A stretch of 64,000 nucleotides of DNA from assembly GCF_014333615.1 (NCBI RefSeq), contig NZ_JACSCY010000010.1, positions 1-64,000 of the forward strand. The letters run 5' to 3'. Every line of letters begins with the position of its first letter. Within the stretch, counting starts at the first letter, position 1. Source of the DNA: Hymenobacter citatus. GTDB lineage: Bacteria > Bacteroidota > Bacteroidia > Cytophagales > Hymenobacteraceae. A program made the position numbers and the translations under genes. Below, in pieces: positions 16,691-26,427 of the stretch. The notes beneath the pieces were generated by a model. It saw only the letters and a list, made by a program, of their open reading frames with translations. It made no database searches and was not told where the DNA came from.

Positions 16691-19162
16691 CTACTGCCCG
16701 GTACCGCCGCTGCTACCACTCCCTACCCCACTTGGCTTCAGATTCGTCTCAAATAGCTTCAGAATCCGCTTGTACTCATCCGTCCACGAGGCGGGTTCCT
16801 CGAAGCCGTGATTCTCGACCGGGTAGACGGCCAGTTCCCAGTTTTCTTTGTGCAGCTCGATGAGGCGCTGGGTGAGGCGCACAATATCCTGGAAGTGCAC
16901 GTTGGTATCCACCATGCCGTGGCACATGAGTAGGGCGCCCTTCAAGCCATCGGCGTAGTAGATGGGCGAGGAGCGGGCGTAGGCAATGCTGTCGTTGTAG
17001 GGTTCGTTAAGGATGTTGTCGGTGTAGCCGTGATTGTAGTGCGCCCAGTCCGTAACGGAGCGCAGGGCCGCGCCGGCCTTGAACACGTCGGGCTGGGTGA
17101 ACATGGCCATGAGCGTGATGAAACCGCCGTAGCTGCCACCGTAAATGCCGATGCGCTGGGGACTGACGCCGTATTTGTCGGCCAGCATTTTGGCGCCGTC
17201 TACGTGGTCGGTAAGGTCCTTGCCGCCCATGTAGCGGTAGATGCCTGTGCGCACGTCGCGGCCGTAGCCAGCCGAGCCGCGGTAGTCCATATCCAGCACC
17301 GTGTAGCCTTTCTCTACCAGCAGATTATGGAACATGTACTCGCGGAAGTAGCTGCTCCACCACTTGTGCGCGTTTTGGAGGTAGCCCGCACCGTGCACAA
17401 AAATTACGGCCGGACCTTGCGCCGCGGGGGTAGCGGGGCGGTAGAGGCGGGCGTACACATCGGCGCCGTCGCGGGCTTTGAAGGTCACGATTTCCGGCTC
17501 GCGCCAGGGGTAGCTTTCAAACTCGGGGGTAGTAGAGTGCGTAAGCTGGCGCATCTTGGCGCCGGGCTTGTTGTCCATCACGTATAGCTCCCAGGGCTTG
17601 TTGGAATAGCTGTAGCGCACGGCCAGCGTTTTCTCGTCGGGCGAGAGCGTGACTTCGTTGGCGCCTACCTTGGTGGTTAGCTGCGTCATGGCGCCGCCTT
17701 CTACCGGCATACGGTAGAACTGCTGCTGGCCGGGCTCGGGCTTGTTGGCGGTGAGGTACCACGTCTTTTTGTCGCGGCTGAGCTGGGCGTTCAGAATTTC
17801 AAACTTGCCGCTGGTAAGGGCCTTTCTCTGACCGTTCGTGACGTCGATGGTGTAGAGGTGGGAGTAGCCGGTGGCTTCGCTCTGGAACCACATGCGCCGG
17901 TTGTCGGGCAGCCAGCCCACGTTGCCAGTGCCGTAGCCAATGCCGGGGCCGTTGATCCAGGCGTCGTCGTGCTGACGGTCGAGCAGTTTTATTTTCTGGG
18001 TAGCCGGGTCGAGGCCCACAATCCAGCGGTCCTTGTTGTCGGCCGAGCGGATGACCACGAAAGCGTGCTTGCCGTCGGGGCTCCACACAGGGCCGTAGGG
18101 CTGCACGCGGCGCAGCTCGGTGGCGGGCTTCTCCTTTTTGGCGGCCGTGGCGGCTTTGACCGAGTCGGCGGGGGTAGGCGCTTTGGCCTTCAGCTGGTAC
18201 TCCTTGCGGTAGGCCGGTTGCTCGTCGAGTCCCTGCAATTCCTTGTAGCCCAGCACAAACGTAGTGTCCCTACCCACATCGTAGATGCCCAGCTGCAAAG
18301 CCGTTTGCGGGGCGCCTACCTTGGTGCGGGTCGAAATGTCTTCGGTGAAGCCCGAGGCCGTGACGAAGGCCGGCACTACGGCCACCTTCTCGCTAGCGGG
18401 CTCTTGCGCCAGGGAGTAAGTCACGTAGCGACCATCTGGGGAAAGTTGGAGGCTGCGCACCGTTTGCTGGCCCAGGTAAATAGGCTTGGGCCGTAGCTTG
18501 CTGAGCGCCTTCTGTACCCGCTCGCGGGCCTTGGCGTCTTGGTCGCGCTGCCGGATAATGTCAAACAGCGCCAGCTGCTGGGCCTTCAGGAATTTTTCAC
18601 TGGGGTCGGTGAGGCCGTTTTTCGGCTTGGTGCCGCGGCGGAAGTCGGTACGCTGGACCGTTTCGCCGGTGGTGGGGTTCCAGGTGAACAGGTTGCCGCC
18701 GCGGGCGTAGCTGATGAGCTGACCTTGCAGGGCAAAATCGGGGTTGGATTCGCGCTCGGCCGTGTTCGTCACCTGTCGAATCTTGCCCGATTTCAGGTCG
18801 AGTAGGAAAATGTCGCCGTCCTTCTCATATACCTTGCGGGTGTACCGCTCGTCGTAGGTGCCGCTGCCGGCGGGTAGGGCCTGCTGCTCCCGAAAGCCGA
18901 CTTTGCGCACCGGGCCGCCGCTGGGCGCTACATAATACAGCGAGTCCTGGCGGTTTTTATCGGGGTTCCAATTGAAGTAGATGCGCTTGCCATCCTCGCT
19001 CCAAAACACGTTGCTGGGCGACGTACCCAGCCACTGGGTAGGGTCGCGCATAATTTTCTCCACCGTCAGCGGAGCCAGAGCAGAAGTGGAGGAAGCGGTT
19101 TGCGCAGACGCAGCCAGGGGCAACACGCTGGCAAAAGCAAGCAGAGCGGAGAGTTTTTGCAT
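16691..19162 (-). CDS. S9 family peptidase (DPP IV/prolyl oligopeptidase-like), exported
   Basis: An 823-residue serine peptidase, probably periplasmic, that cleaves short or proline-containing peptides. A signal peptide (MQKLSALLAFASVLPLAASAQ) leads into an eight-bladed-propeller region rich in SPDGRYV- and WSPDGK-type repeats. The C-terminal alpha/beta hydrolase domain has the nucleophile in GGSYGG, an Asp in MVDTNVH and the His in VENHGFEEP. The start at 19162 was preferred over a codon four positions earlier because it gives a clean signal peptide. The C-terminus is a Ser/Gly-rich tail. Confidence 0.94.
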   Translation of the reverse strand: MQKLSALLAFASVLPLAASAQTASSTSALAPLTVEKIMRDPTQWLGTSPSNVFWSEDGKRIYFNWNPDKNRQDSLYYVAPSGGPVRKVGFREQQALPAGSGTYDERYTRKVYEKDGDIFLLDLKSGKIRQVTNTAERESNPDFALQGQLISYARGGNLFTWNPTTGETVQRTDFRRGTKPKNGLTDPSEKFLKAQQLALFDIIRQRDQDAKARERVQKALSKLRPKPIYLGQQTVRSLQLSPDGRYVTYSLAQEPASEKVAVVPAFVTASGFTEDISTRTKVGAPQTALQLGIYDVGRDTTFVLGYKELQGLDEQPAYRKEYQLKAKAPTPADSVKAATAAKKEKPATELRRVQPYGPVWSPDGKHAFVVIRSADNKDRWIVGLDPATQKIKLLDRQHDDAWINGPGIGYGTGNVGWLPDNRRMWFQSEATGYSHLYTIDVTNGQRKALTSGKFEILNAQLSRDKKTWYLTANKPEPGQQQFYRMPVEGGAMTQLTTKVGANEVTLSPDEKTLAVRYSYSNKPWELYVMDNKPGAKMRQLTHSTTPEFESYPWREPEIVTFKARDGADVYARLYRPATPAAQGPAVIFVHGAGYLQNAHKWWSSYFREYMFHNLLVEKGYTVLDMDYRGSAGYGRDVRTGIYRYMGGKDLTDHVDGAKMLADKYGVSPQRIGIYGGSYGGFITLMAMFTQPDVFKAGAALRSVTDWAHYNHGYTDNILNEPYNDSIAYARSSPIYYADGLKGALLMCHGMVDTNVHFQDIVRLTQRLIELHKENWELAVYPVENHGFEEPASWTDEYKRILKLFETNLKPSGVGSGSSGGTGQ

Positions 19163-19291
19163 AGACAGGCACAAGAAAGAACCGCAACTTACGCAGTTCC
19201 TCCCAAGGACGCCAACCGCCGGCCGGGCGTTGCAACGGCTATGCTAGCAGCCCCACCTCCAGACACTCTCCTATAGGGGAACGGCTTCGCG

Positions 19292-19936
19292 CTATAAATC
19301 AGCCAGCTCCAGGCGCAAATTGCGGCGGGCAGTATCTTCTAACCGCTGCCGAAACTCGGGCGTGCGGTAGAGGGTAGGCGCGGCCAACATCTTTTCCAGC
19401 ACCTTGCGCCGACCGGGGCGGTAGAGCATGTCCGGAATCAAACGGTATTCCTGCCGGATCTGGCGGGCGTACTGCCAATAATCAGCCTCGGGTGCACCCA
19501 GGATTTGCAGATCGGCATCCAGGAAAAACGCCAGATCGGCATCTGGGGCGGAAATCGGTTGGGTGTGGTCTTTGGTGCGCTCGATAAGGTAGGCCACTCG
19601 CTGCCGCTGTTTGGTAGACAAGCTGGTTTTCTCTAGAAAGTCCAGCGCCAGCCGGGCACTGCGTTCCTCATTGTCGGAGCGACGGGCACTGTACACGGCA
19701 TCATGAAACCAGATGGCAAGCTGCACCACCATGGGGTCTTGCAAGGTAGAAGTGTGGCGCTCAGCAACATCTAGCAACGCCCGCACATGGTGTAAGGTAT
19801 GATAGTGCCGGTCGGAAGCAGAATAGGCGGCGCTCAGCTGCTCGTAGGTAGCGGTGCGGGTCGCTTCATCAGGCAGTAGAGGTGCTGTCAGCTGGTGCCA
19901 GCGGTTGGATAGGGTAGAATTCGTCACATCAATCAA
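19292..19936 (-). CDS. HD-superfamily metal-dependent hydrolase
   Basis: A 214-residue predicted phosphohydrolase. HD motifs are visible: RHYHTLHHV with His residues, WFHDAVY (the HD pair) with EERSA following, and DADLAFFLDADLQILG. Bacterial homologues are annotated only as predicted metal-dependent HD phosphohydrolases, and the substrate is unknown. The start is uncertain: the most upstream start codon is TTG (19936), with a GTG three codons later (19927) and no ATG close by. Confidence 0.82.
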   Translation of the reverse strand: MIDVTNSTLSNRWHQLTAPLLPDEATRTATYEQLSAAYSASDRHYHTLHHVRALLDVAERHTSTLQDPMVVQLAIWFHDAVYSARRSDNEERSARLALDFLEKTSLSTKQRQRVAYLIERTKDHTQPISAPDADLAFFLDADLQILGAPEADYWQYARQIRQEYRLIPDMLYRPGRRKVLEKMLAAPTLYRTPEFRQRLEDTARRNLRLELADL

Positions 19937-19977
19937 CGTCAGTAAGCAGTCTACTCCCTACAAAAAATGATGCCTGA

Positions 19978-20436
19978 TTAGTTCTTAGTAGGCACGCCGT
20001 AGGGATTTACTCGGCGTTTTTCCAAAAAGCGTTCGGGCGCCGACAGCGGCGTGAAGCCAAACTGCTGGTACAGCCCATGCGCATCCACAGTAGCCAGCAT
20101 GTGCCGGCGCTGGTCTTTCAGCTCCGGGTGCGTCCATATCACCTCCATCAGCCATTTCGACAAGCCCCTACCCCGGAACTCGGGCAGTACAAATACGTCG
20201 CAGAGCCAGGCAAAGGTGGCCCGGTCTGTTATGACGCGGGCAAAGCCTGCCTGCCGGCCATCGGGCGCAAACAGCCCGAAGTTGAGCGAGTTGGCAATGG
20301 CGCGCTCCAGCGTTTCCAGCGGCATATTGGTGGCCCAGTACGAGTCTTCGGTCAGGTAGTGATGAATGGCGGCTACGTCCAGCTCGGTAGGGTCAGTGCT
20401 GATGCGGAAGCCGTCGGGGTTGGTGTGGGAGTGCAT
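19978..20436 (-). CDS. GNAT family N-acetyltransferase
   Basis: A 152-residue acetyltransferase. The acetyl-CoA binding motif RGRGLSKWLME follows the strand VFVLPEF, and the C-terminal YQQFGFTPL is typical. The substrate is not predictable. It begins one gene after the amidase on the same strand, with a hairpin repeat (20442-20535) between them. Confidence 0.88.
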   Translation of the reverse strand: MHSHTNPDGFRISTDPTELDVAAIHHYLTEDSYWATNMPLETLERAIANSLNFGLFAPDGRQAGFARVITDRATFAWLCDVFVLPEFRGRGLSKWLMEVIWTHPELKDQRRHMLATVDAHGLYQQFGFTPLSAPERFLEKRRVNPYGVPTKN

Positions 20437-20441
20437 AAGAT

Positions 20442-20535
20442 GTAGCGCGAAGCTCTGCTTCGCGTTTCGGTGAATGGTAGTCGTTGTTTCGGCTGCAACA
20501 TCAGCAACGACGCGCGAAGCAGAGCTTCGCGTTAC
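20442..20535. repeat. Inverted repeat with self-complementary arms
   Basis: Arms of 23 bp (20442-20464 and 20513-20535) match with one mismatch. Each arm also folds on itself (GCGAAGC TCT GCTTCGC). It overlaps the amidase stop codon at 20532 and so reaches into its coding end. Confidence 0.8.
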
Positions 20536-22208
20536 TGAAACAGCGGCGGGTGCTTTTCGTCGAAGTCCGTGGCGTCCTGGTAGGCTTTTGCCAGGGCCAG
20601 CAGCTTGCCTTCCTCGTAGAGCTGGCCAGTGAAGGTGATTGTGCTGGGTAGGCCATTTTGCCGGAAGCCGTTGGGCACGGCCACGGCGGGGTGGCCGGTG
20701 AGGTTGGTGATGGTAAGGCTGGCGCTGCTGGTCGGCGCCAGGTAGAGGTCCAGGCCTTGCAGCTTCTGGTCCATGGCCTCGATGAGCAAAGTGCGGGCGC
20801 GCTGAGCCTGGATGTACTCCACCGCCGGCACAAAGCGCGACGACCGGAACGTGTTGGGCCAGGCGTAGCGGTGTTGCTGCACCAACAGCCCGTCGCGGCC
20901 CGAGCGGGTGAGGTCGTCGAAGGCGGCGGCCCCCTCCACGGAGAGGCCGAAGCGCATGGCGCCGGCCGGTAGGGTAGGCAGCTCCAACGGCACCAGCTCC
21001 ACGCCCAGCTTACGCAGCACTTCCAGGCTGGCCTGGTCGTTGGCTTTGGTAGGGTAGTCGCGGTCGAAATCGGCTTTCAGGTAGCCTACGCGCAGCTTTT
21101 TCACATCGATATCGAAGGCGTAGCGGAAGGGCGCGGGCGCTTGCAGGGTGGCCGGGTCGCGGGGATCGGGGCCGGCCAGGGCGGCCAGTACCAGGGCGCA
21201 GTCCTCGGCCGAGCGGGTAAGCGGACCGGCCTTGTCCATCGTCCAGCTAAGGGCCATAGCGCCAGCCCTACTGATGCGCCCGTAGGTAGGGCGCAGGCCC
21301 GTGGTACCGCAAGCCGTGCTCGGGCTCACAATGGAACCCAACGTTTCGGTACCAATAGCAAACGGCACCAGCCCCGCCGCCACCGCCGATGCCGACCCCG
21401 CCGACGAGCCGCTGCTGCCCTCGCTCAGCTTCCACGGCGAGCGGGTTTTGCCCCCAAACCAGACGTCGCCCTGGGCCAGCGCACCCAGCGTGAACTTGGC
21501 CACCAGCACCGCCCCGGCCTGCGCCAGGCGTTCCACCACGGCCGAGTTTTCGTCCAGCGTCTGGTCTTTGTAGGGCATGGCGCCCCAGGTAGTTTTGTAG
21601 CCCTTGGCGCTGAACAGATCCTTCACCCCGAACGGAATGCCGTGCAGCGGCCCGCGGTACTTGCCGGCCCGTATTTCCTGGTCGGCCTGGCGGGCTTGCT
21701 GCAAGGCCAGCTCCTCGGTGAGGCTAATGACGCAGTGCAGCTGCGGGTCATACTTTTTGAGGCGGGCCAGGCAGAACTGCGTCAGCTCTTCCGACGACAG
21801 CTGCCGGGTGCGCAGCAGTTCGCCCAACTGGCGCACGGAATAGTAGGCCAGGTCGTCGCGGTTGGCAGGTAGCTTCATCCTGTCCATTTTGGGCAGCTTG
21901 CCGGCATCCGGTACGCGAACGGGCTGCATAGCCTGGCGGATGCGGAGTGGGCGCGGGTCGAAGGTTTCAGCGGGGGCTACGCTATTGGGCATATTCAGCT
22001 GACGCAGAGCTTCGTAGCTAGCGCGATTCTGCCGGAGGTTGCTGAGGGTAGAGTCGAGCTGGGCATCGGAGAAGTGCAGGCCCAGCAGGTCTTGGGCGGC
22101 TTGCACGGTAGCCAGCGTGATGGGCGGCAGCTCGGCCGGGCGCGTGGCGAAGGCACCCGCACCAAAGCAGGTCAGGCCCACAGCGAGGTAGGGTAAGGCT
22201 TTCATCAT
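20532..22208 (-). CDS. Amidase (amidase signature family), exported
   Basis: A 558-residue amidase signature hydrolase. It shows the catalytic Lys in GIPFGVKDLF (about residue 196), the glycine/serine signature SEGSSGSSAGSASAV and the nucleophile region GTETLGSIVSP. In the last, the usual TGGS is TLGS. An extra N-terminal portion of about 90 residues holds a signal-like segment (MMKALPYLAVGLTCFGAGAF) and an alpha-helical region before the amidase fold, so it is probably outside the cytoplasm. The start is the first of two adjacent ATGs (22208, 22205). The substrate is unknown. Confidence 0.92.
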   Translation of the reverse strand: MMKALPYLAVGLTCFGAGAFATRPAELPPITLATVQAAQDLLGLHFSDAQLDSTLSNLRQNRASYEALRQLNMPNSVAPAETFDPRPLRIRQAMQPVRVPDAGKLPKMDRMKLPANRDDLAYYSVRQLGELLRTRQLSSEELTQFCLARLKKYDPQLHCVISLTEELALQQARQADQEIRAGKYRGPLHGIPFGVKDLFSAKGYKTTWGAMPYKDQTLDENSAVVERLAQAGAVLVAKFTLGALAQGDVWFGGKTRSPWKLSEGSSGSSAGSASAVAAGLVPFAIGTETLGSIVSPSTACGTTGLRPTYGRISRAGAMALSWTMDKAGPLTRSAEDCALVLAALAGPDPRDPATLQAPAPFRYAFDIDVKKLRVGYLKADFDRDYPTKANDQASLEVLRKLGVELVPLELPTLPAGAMRFGLSVEGAAAFDDLTRSGRDGLLVQQHRYAWPNTFRSSRFVPAVEYIQAQRARTLLIEAMDQKLQGLDLYLAPTSSASLTITNLTGHPAVAVPNGFRQNGLPSTITFTGQLYEEGKLLALAKAYQDATDFDEKHPPLFQ

Positions 22209-22329
22209 ATGGATAGCGGAGGAGTGAGGGCGTGTAGTAGCAAAGCTACTCGCGGCGCTGACTTGCGCAAGCAACTCCTTGTTATTCTGACCGCAGCGAA
22301 AAAGCCAGATTGTTAGCGTTGATTTTCCG

Positions 22330-22527
22330 GGCTACCCGAACGATGTAGAGACGCATACTTGCGTCTCGTCGTTGAACGAAACAAGCAAGCGTCTCATCGT
22401 CCGCACCAAATGGCCAAAATCGTTCAACAACGAGACGTAAGCAAAAAGCTTTTGCACCCGCTTGGCGGCCAACGAAATCGTTTAACGATGAGACGCAAAT
22501 ATGCGTCTCTACATCGTTCGGGTAGCC
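22330..22527. repeat. Nested ~198-bp inverted repeat, GAGACGCATACTTGCGTCTC family
   Basis: The outer arms begin GGCTACCCGAACGATGTAGA and end with its complement. Inside are further palindromes of GAGACGC...GCGTCTC and CGTTGAACGA types. Part of the same sequence recurs at 45253-45316. It lies between the divergent amidase and aldo/keto reductase genes. No open frame fits it, so it looks like a non-coding, MITE-like element. Confidence 0.8.
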
Positions 22528-22630
22528 ATTCAACTCTTATGGAAGTAAGAGGCAGGAGAAAACATCAAGTGCAACTACCCTGTAGTTAAGGTAAGTATAC
22601 CCTTTCCACAACCAACTACCCCTCCTCAAC

Positions 22631-23653
<1,023 letters not shown>

Positions 23654-23662
23654 GTTTTCATT

Positions 23663-23764
23663 TGTCATCCTGAGCGCAGCGAAGGACCTTATCACGTTTG
23701 AACGAGTCGTTAATACGTCGGTCGTTCAAACGTGATAAGGTCCTTCGCTGCGCTCAGGATGACA
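23663..23764. repeat. Dispersed inverted repeat, perfect 43-bp arms
   Basis: Arms 23663-23705 and 23722-23764 match perfectly with a 16-base centre, making a 102-base hairpin between convergent genes. It belongs to the GTCATCCTGAGC family. Confidence 0.92.
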
Positions 23765-23782
23765 GATTTTTCAACAAAATCC

Positions 23783-24775
23783 CTACCCCTCCCCCAATTG
23801 ATGCCGCTCGTTGCGGACGGCGTTGGCGAGGTTCCACTCTACCTCGTGCGCGAAGGCGTGCTGGCGCACGGGGCACTCGGGCATGTGGCAGAGCGAGCAG
23901 GCGCGGAAGGTGCAGGGGTCGGCGTGCACGAACATTTCCACCTCCGCGTCGGCGTGCTGGCGCATGAGGGTTTCAATCTTATTCAGCTCGTTGTGAATGG
24001 CTTCGAGGCTGAAATAATACGGCATCTGCATGTGGCAGTCGATGTGCAGGTTGGCGCCGTAGCGCTGCACGCGCAGGTTGTGCACGTCTATCCAGGCGGG
24101 CTGGCGGTGGCGCTGTAGCTCGGCCACTACTTCGGCCACCGTGGCCGCGTCCGACTCATCCATCAGCGCCGAAGCAGAGCTGCGCAGCATCTTGTAGCCG
24201 TTCACCACAATCACCACGCCCAGCAGCAGCGCCGCCAGCGTATCAAACAGCACAATGCCGGTGAAAAACACCAGCAGCAGCGCTGCGCACGACACCAGCG
24301 AGGTCAGCGCGTCAATATACAAGTGCTGTCCGTCGCCGACCAGCGCGGCCGATTTCAGACGCTTGCCCTCGCGCACCAGCAGGTAGCCTACCCCCAGATT
24401 GATGATGCCCGCCGCGGCCAGCAGCCATACGCCCAGGTCGGGCGCGGCTACGGCGTGCGGCTCGAAGAGCGTGCGCGTGGCACTGTAGAAAATATAGAGG
24501 CCGGCAAACAAGATCAGTCCGCCCTCGAAGCCTACTGATAGGTGCTCGATTTTGCCGTGGCCGTAGGGATGGTTTTCGTCTTTGGGTAGGCTAGCCAGGT
24601 AGATGCTGTAGAAGGCAAACCCGCTGGTAAAGACGTTGATAATCGACTCCAGCGCGTCCGTCAGCACCACCTGCGAGCCAGTGGCAAAGTAGGCGTAGAA
24701 CTTGAGCGCCACCAGCGCCACGCTCACCACCAACGACAGCAGGCCCAGACGGTTTTTGGTTTTCTTATCAAGCAT
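23783..24775 (-). CDS. Cation diffusion facilitator transporter with Cys-rich tail
   Basis: A 330-residue CDF-family metal:proton antiporter, exporting divalent metals such as Zn, Fe or Mn. The membrane core begins near residue 6 (six predicted segments) and carries the metal-site motifs LTDALESIIN and YIDALTS. The cytoplasmic domain follows, and the final 45 residues hold a C-x4-C-x2-C-x4-C cluster with nearby His residues, unusual for CDF proteins. It is divergent from the Nramp importer gene, and the DtxR/MntR-like operator lies between them. The start at 24775 (MLDKKTK) fits the family; the frame is open ten codons further. Confidence 0.91.
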   Translation of the reverse strand: MLDKKTKNRLGLLSLVVSVALVALKFYAYFATGSQVVLTDALESIINVFTSGFAFYSIYLASLPKDENHPYGHGKIEHLSVGFEGGLILFAGLYIFYSATRTLFEPHAVAAPDLGVWLLAAAGIINLGVGYLLVREGKRLKSAALVGDGQHLYIDALTSLVSCAALLLVFFTGIVLFDTLAALLLGVVIVVNGYKMLRSSASALMDESDAATVAEVVAELQRHRQPAWIDVHNLRVQRYGANLHIDCHMQMPYYFSLEAIHNELNKIETLMRQHADAEVEMFVHADPCTFRACSLCHMPECPVRQHAFAHEVEWNLANAVRNERHQLGEG

Positions 24776-24887
24776 AGGGAGGGGAGCAACGGCAAAAAGG
24801 GCCACAAAATTCCGCGAAAAAAACCACTTCTGCTTTCAGCGAAACTTTTATCCTACTTTTCCACGTATTTATAGACGCTTAAATTAA

Positions 24888-24907
24888 TTTTTAGGTTTAT
24901 CTAAAAA
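24888..24907. promoter_or_regulatory. DtxR/MntR-like operator upstream of the Nramp gene
   Basis: TTTTTAG-GTTTAT-CTAAAAA is an inverted repeat with 7-base arms and a 6-base spacer, 40 bases before the Nramp ATG. The same 16-base core TTTAGGTTWATCTAAA occurs before the TonB receptor gene. The site lies just upstream of a possible -7 box TAGCTTTC (24913-24920), so a bound repressor would block the promoter. Confidence 0.7.
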
Positions 24908-24947
24908 AGATAGCTAGCTTTCGTAACGCATCTGTTTCAAGTCGTTT

Positions 24948-26333
24948 ATGCCTCCACGCTTACAGGATTCTCCTGCTTCCTTCGCGCCTGCCCCTACCCC
25001 CACCGACGCCCCCGAGGCCGGCTGGCGGCACGCCCGGCGTGCCAATTCTCTACCCGAGGTACACGGCACCATTAAAGTGCCCGGCGCCAACGCTTCGTTC
25101 TGGCGCAAGCTGCTGGCCTTTGGCGGGCCGGGCCTGATGGTGGCCGTGGGCTACATGGACCCCGGCAACTGGGCCACCGACATTGAGGGCGGCGCCCGCT
25201 ACGGCTACACGCTGCTATCGGTGATTCTGATTTCCAACTTCTTCGCCATGCTCTTGCAGCACCTGGCGGCCAAGCTCGGCATCGTAACCGGGCGCGACCT
25301 GGCCCAGGCCTGCCGCGACCATTACTCCCGGCCGGTGTCGTTGGTGCTGTGGGTACTCTGCGAAATTGCCATTGCCGCCTGCGATTTGGCTGAGGTCATT
25401 GGCTCGGCCATTGCCCTCAACCTGCTCTTCGGCCTACCCCTCACCTGGGGCGTGGCCCTCACCATCCTCGATGTGATGGTAGTGCTGCTGTTCCAGAACA
25501 AAGGCTTCCGGGCGCTGGAAAGCATTGTGGCGGGCCTGATGGTGGTGATTTTCGTGTGCTTTATCTACGAAGTGGTGGTGTCGCACCCCGACTACTTTGC
25601 GCTAGCGCAAGGCCTAGTGCCTCAGCCCCAGATCGTGACCAATCCGCACATGCTCTACATTGCCATTGGTATTCTGGGCGCCACCGTGATGCCGCACAAC
25701 CTCTACCTGCACTCCAGCATTGTGCAAACGCGGCAGATCGAGCAAACGGAACCCGGCAAGCGCATGGCCATCAAGTTTGCTACCATCGACAGCACGGTGT
25801 CGCTGCTGCTGGCGTTTTTCGTGAACGGGGCTATCCTGGTGACGTCGGCCGCGGCCTTCCACTACAACGGCTACCGCGACGTGGCCGACATTACGGACGC
25901 GCATCAGCTGCTGGCGCCGGTTCTGGGCGCGGGTGCGGCCAGCGTGCTGTTTGCGGTGGCGCTGCTGGCTTCGGGTCAAAACTCTACTCTCACGGGCACG
26001 CTGGCGGGCCAGATTGTGATGGAAGGCTTCCTGGATCTGAAGCTGAAACCCTGGATGCGCCGCCTCATTACGCGCAGCATTGCCGTGGTACCGGCCTTTG
26101 TGGTCACGGTGCTGTACGGGGAACACGGCACCAGCGAATTGCTGGTGCTCAGCCAAGTCATCCTGTCATTCCAGCTCAGCTTTGCCGTGATACCCTTGGT
26201 GCTCTTCACGGGTAGCAAGCTCAAAATGGGCGTGTTCGTGAACAAGCCGTGGCTGCAAGCCACGGCCTGGGCCGTGTCGGCCATCATCGTGGTTCTGAAC
26301 GTGTACCTATTGGTGCAGACGTTTATAGGGTAA
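24948..26333 (+). CDS. mntH: Nramp family divalent metal transporter (MntH)
   Basis: A 461-residue proton-coupled importer of Mn2+ and Fe2+. The substrate-site motifs DPGNWATDIEGG (first core helix) and VMPHNLYLHSS (sixth core helix) are intact, and the length and helix pattern fit the 11-12 segment Nramp fold. A Pro-rich N-terminal extension of about 40 residues precedes the core. The upstream operator and the same operator at the TonB receptor suggest repression by a metal-sensing DtxR/MntR-type regulator, which is not in the window. The start is ATG. Confidence 0.95.
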   Translation: MPPRLQDSPASFAPAPTPTDAPEAGWRHARRANSLPEVHGTIKVPGANASFWRKLLAFGGPGLMVAVGYMDPGNWATDIEGGARYGYTLLSVILISNFFAMLLQHLAAKLGIVTGRDLAQACRDHYSRPVSLVLWVLCEIAIAACDLAEVIGSAIALNLLFGLPLTWGVALTILDVMVVLLFQNKGFRALESIVAGLMVVIFVCFIYEVVVSHPDYFALAQGLVPQPQIVTNPHMLYIAIGILGATVMPHNLYLHSSIVQTRQIEQTEPGKRMAIKFATIDSTVSLLLAFFVNGAILVTSAAAFHYNGYRDVADITDAHQLLAPVLGAGAASVLFAVALLASGQNSTLTGTLAGQIVMEGFLDLKLKPWMRRLITRSIAVVPAFVVTVLYGEHGTSELLVLSQVILSFQLSFAVIPLVLFTGSKLKMGVFVNKPWLQATAWAVSAIIVVLNVYLLVQTFIG

Positions 26334-26342
26334 TCCATACGG

Positions 26343-26378
26343 CGTCGTGGTGGGCTGGCTCACCACGACGTTTTTTTT
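26343..26378 (+). terminator. Rho-independent terminator after the Nramp gene
   Basis: A perfect 10-bp stem CGTCGTGGTG/CACCACGACG with an 8-base loop is followed by eight T residues. It ends transcription before the TonB receptor gene, so that gene needs its own promoter. Confidence 0.95.
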
Positions 26379-26387
26379 GGTTTTAAA

Positions 26388-26405
26388 ATTTAGGTTAATC
26401 TAAAT
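26388..26405. promoter_or_regulatory. DtxR/MntR-like operator upstream of the TonB receptor
   Basis: ATTTAG-GTTAAT-CTAAAT, 6-base arms, lies 22 bases before the ATG and shares 15 of 16 core bases with the site at 24888-24907. It sits directly after the terminator, where the receptor promoter must be. Confidence 0.7.
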
Positions 26406-26427
26406 ATATTTTTCACAGGCTTTAAAT

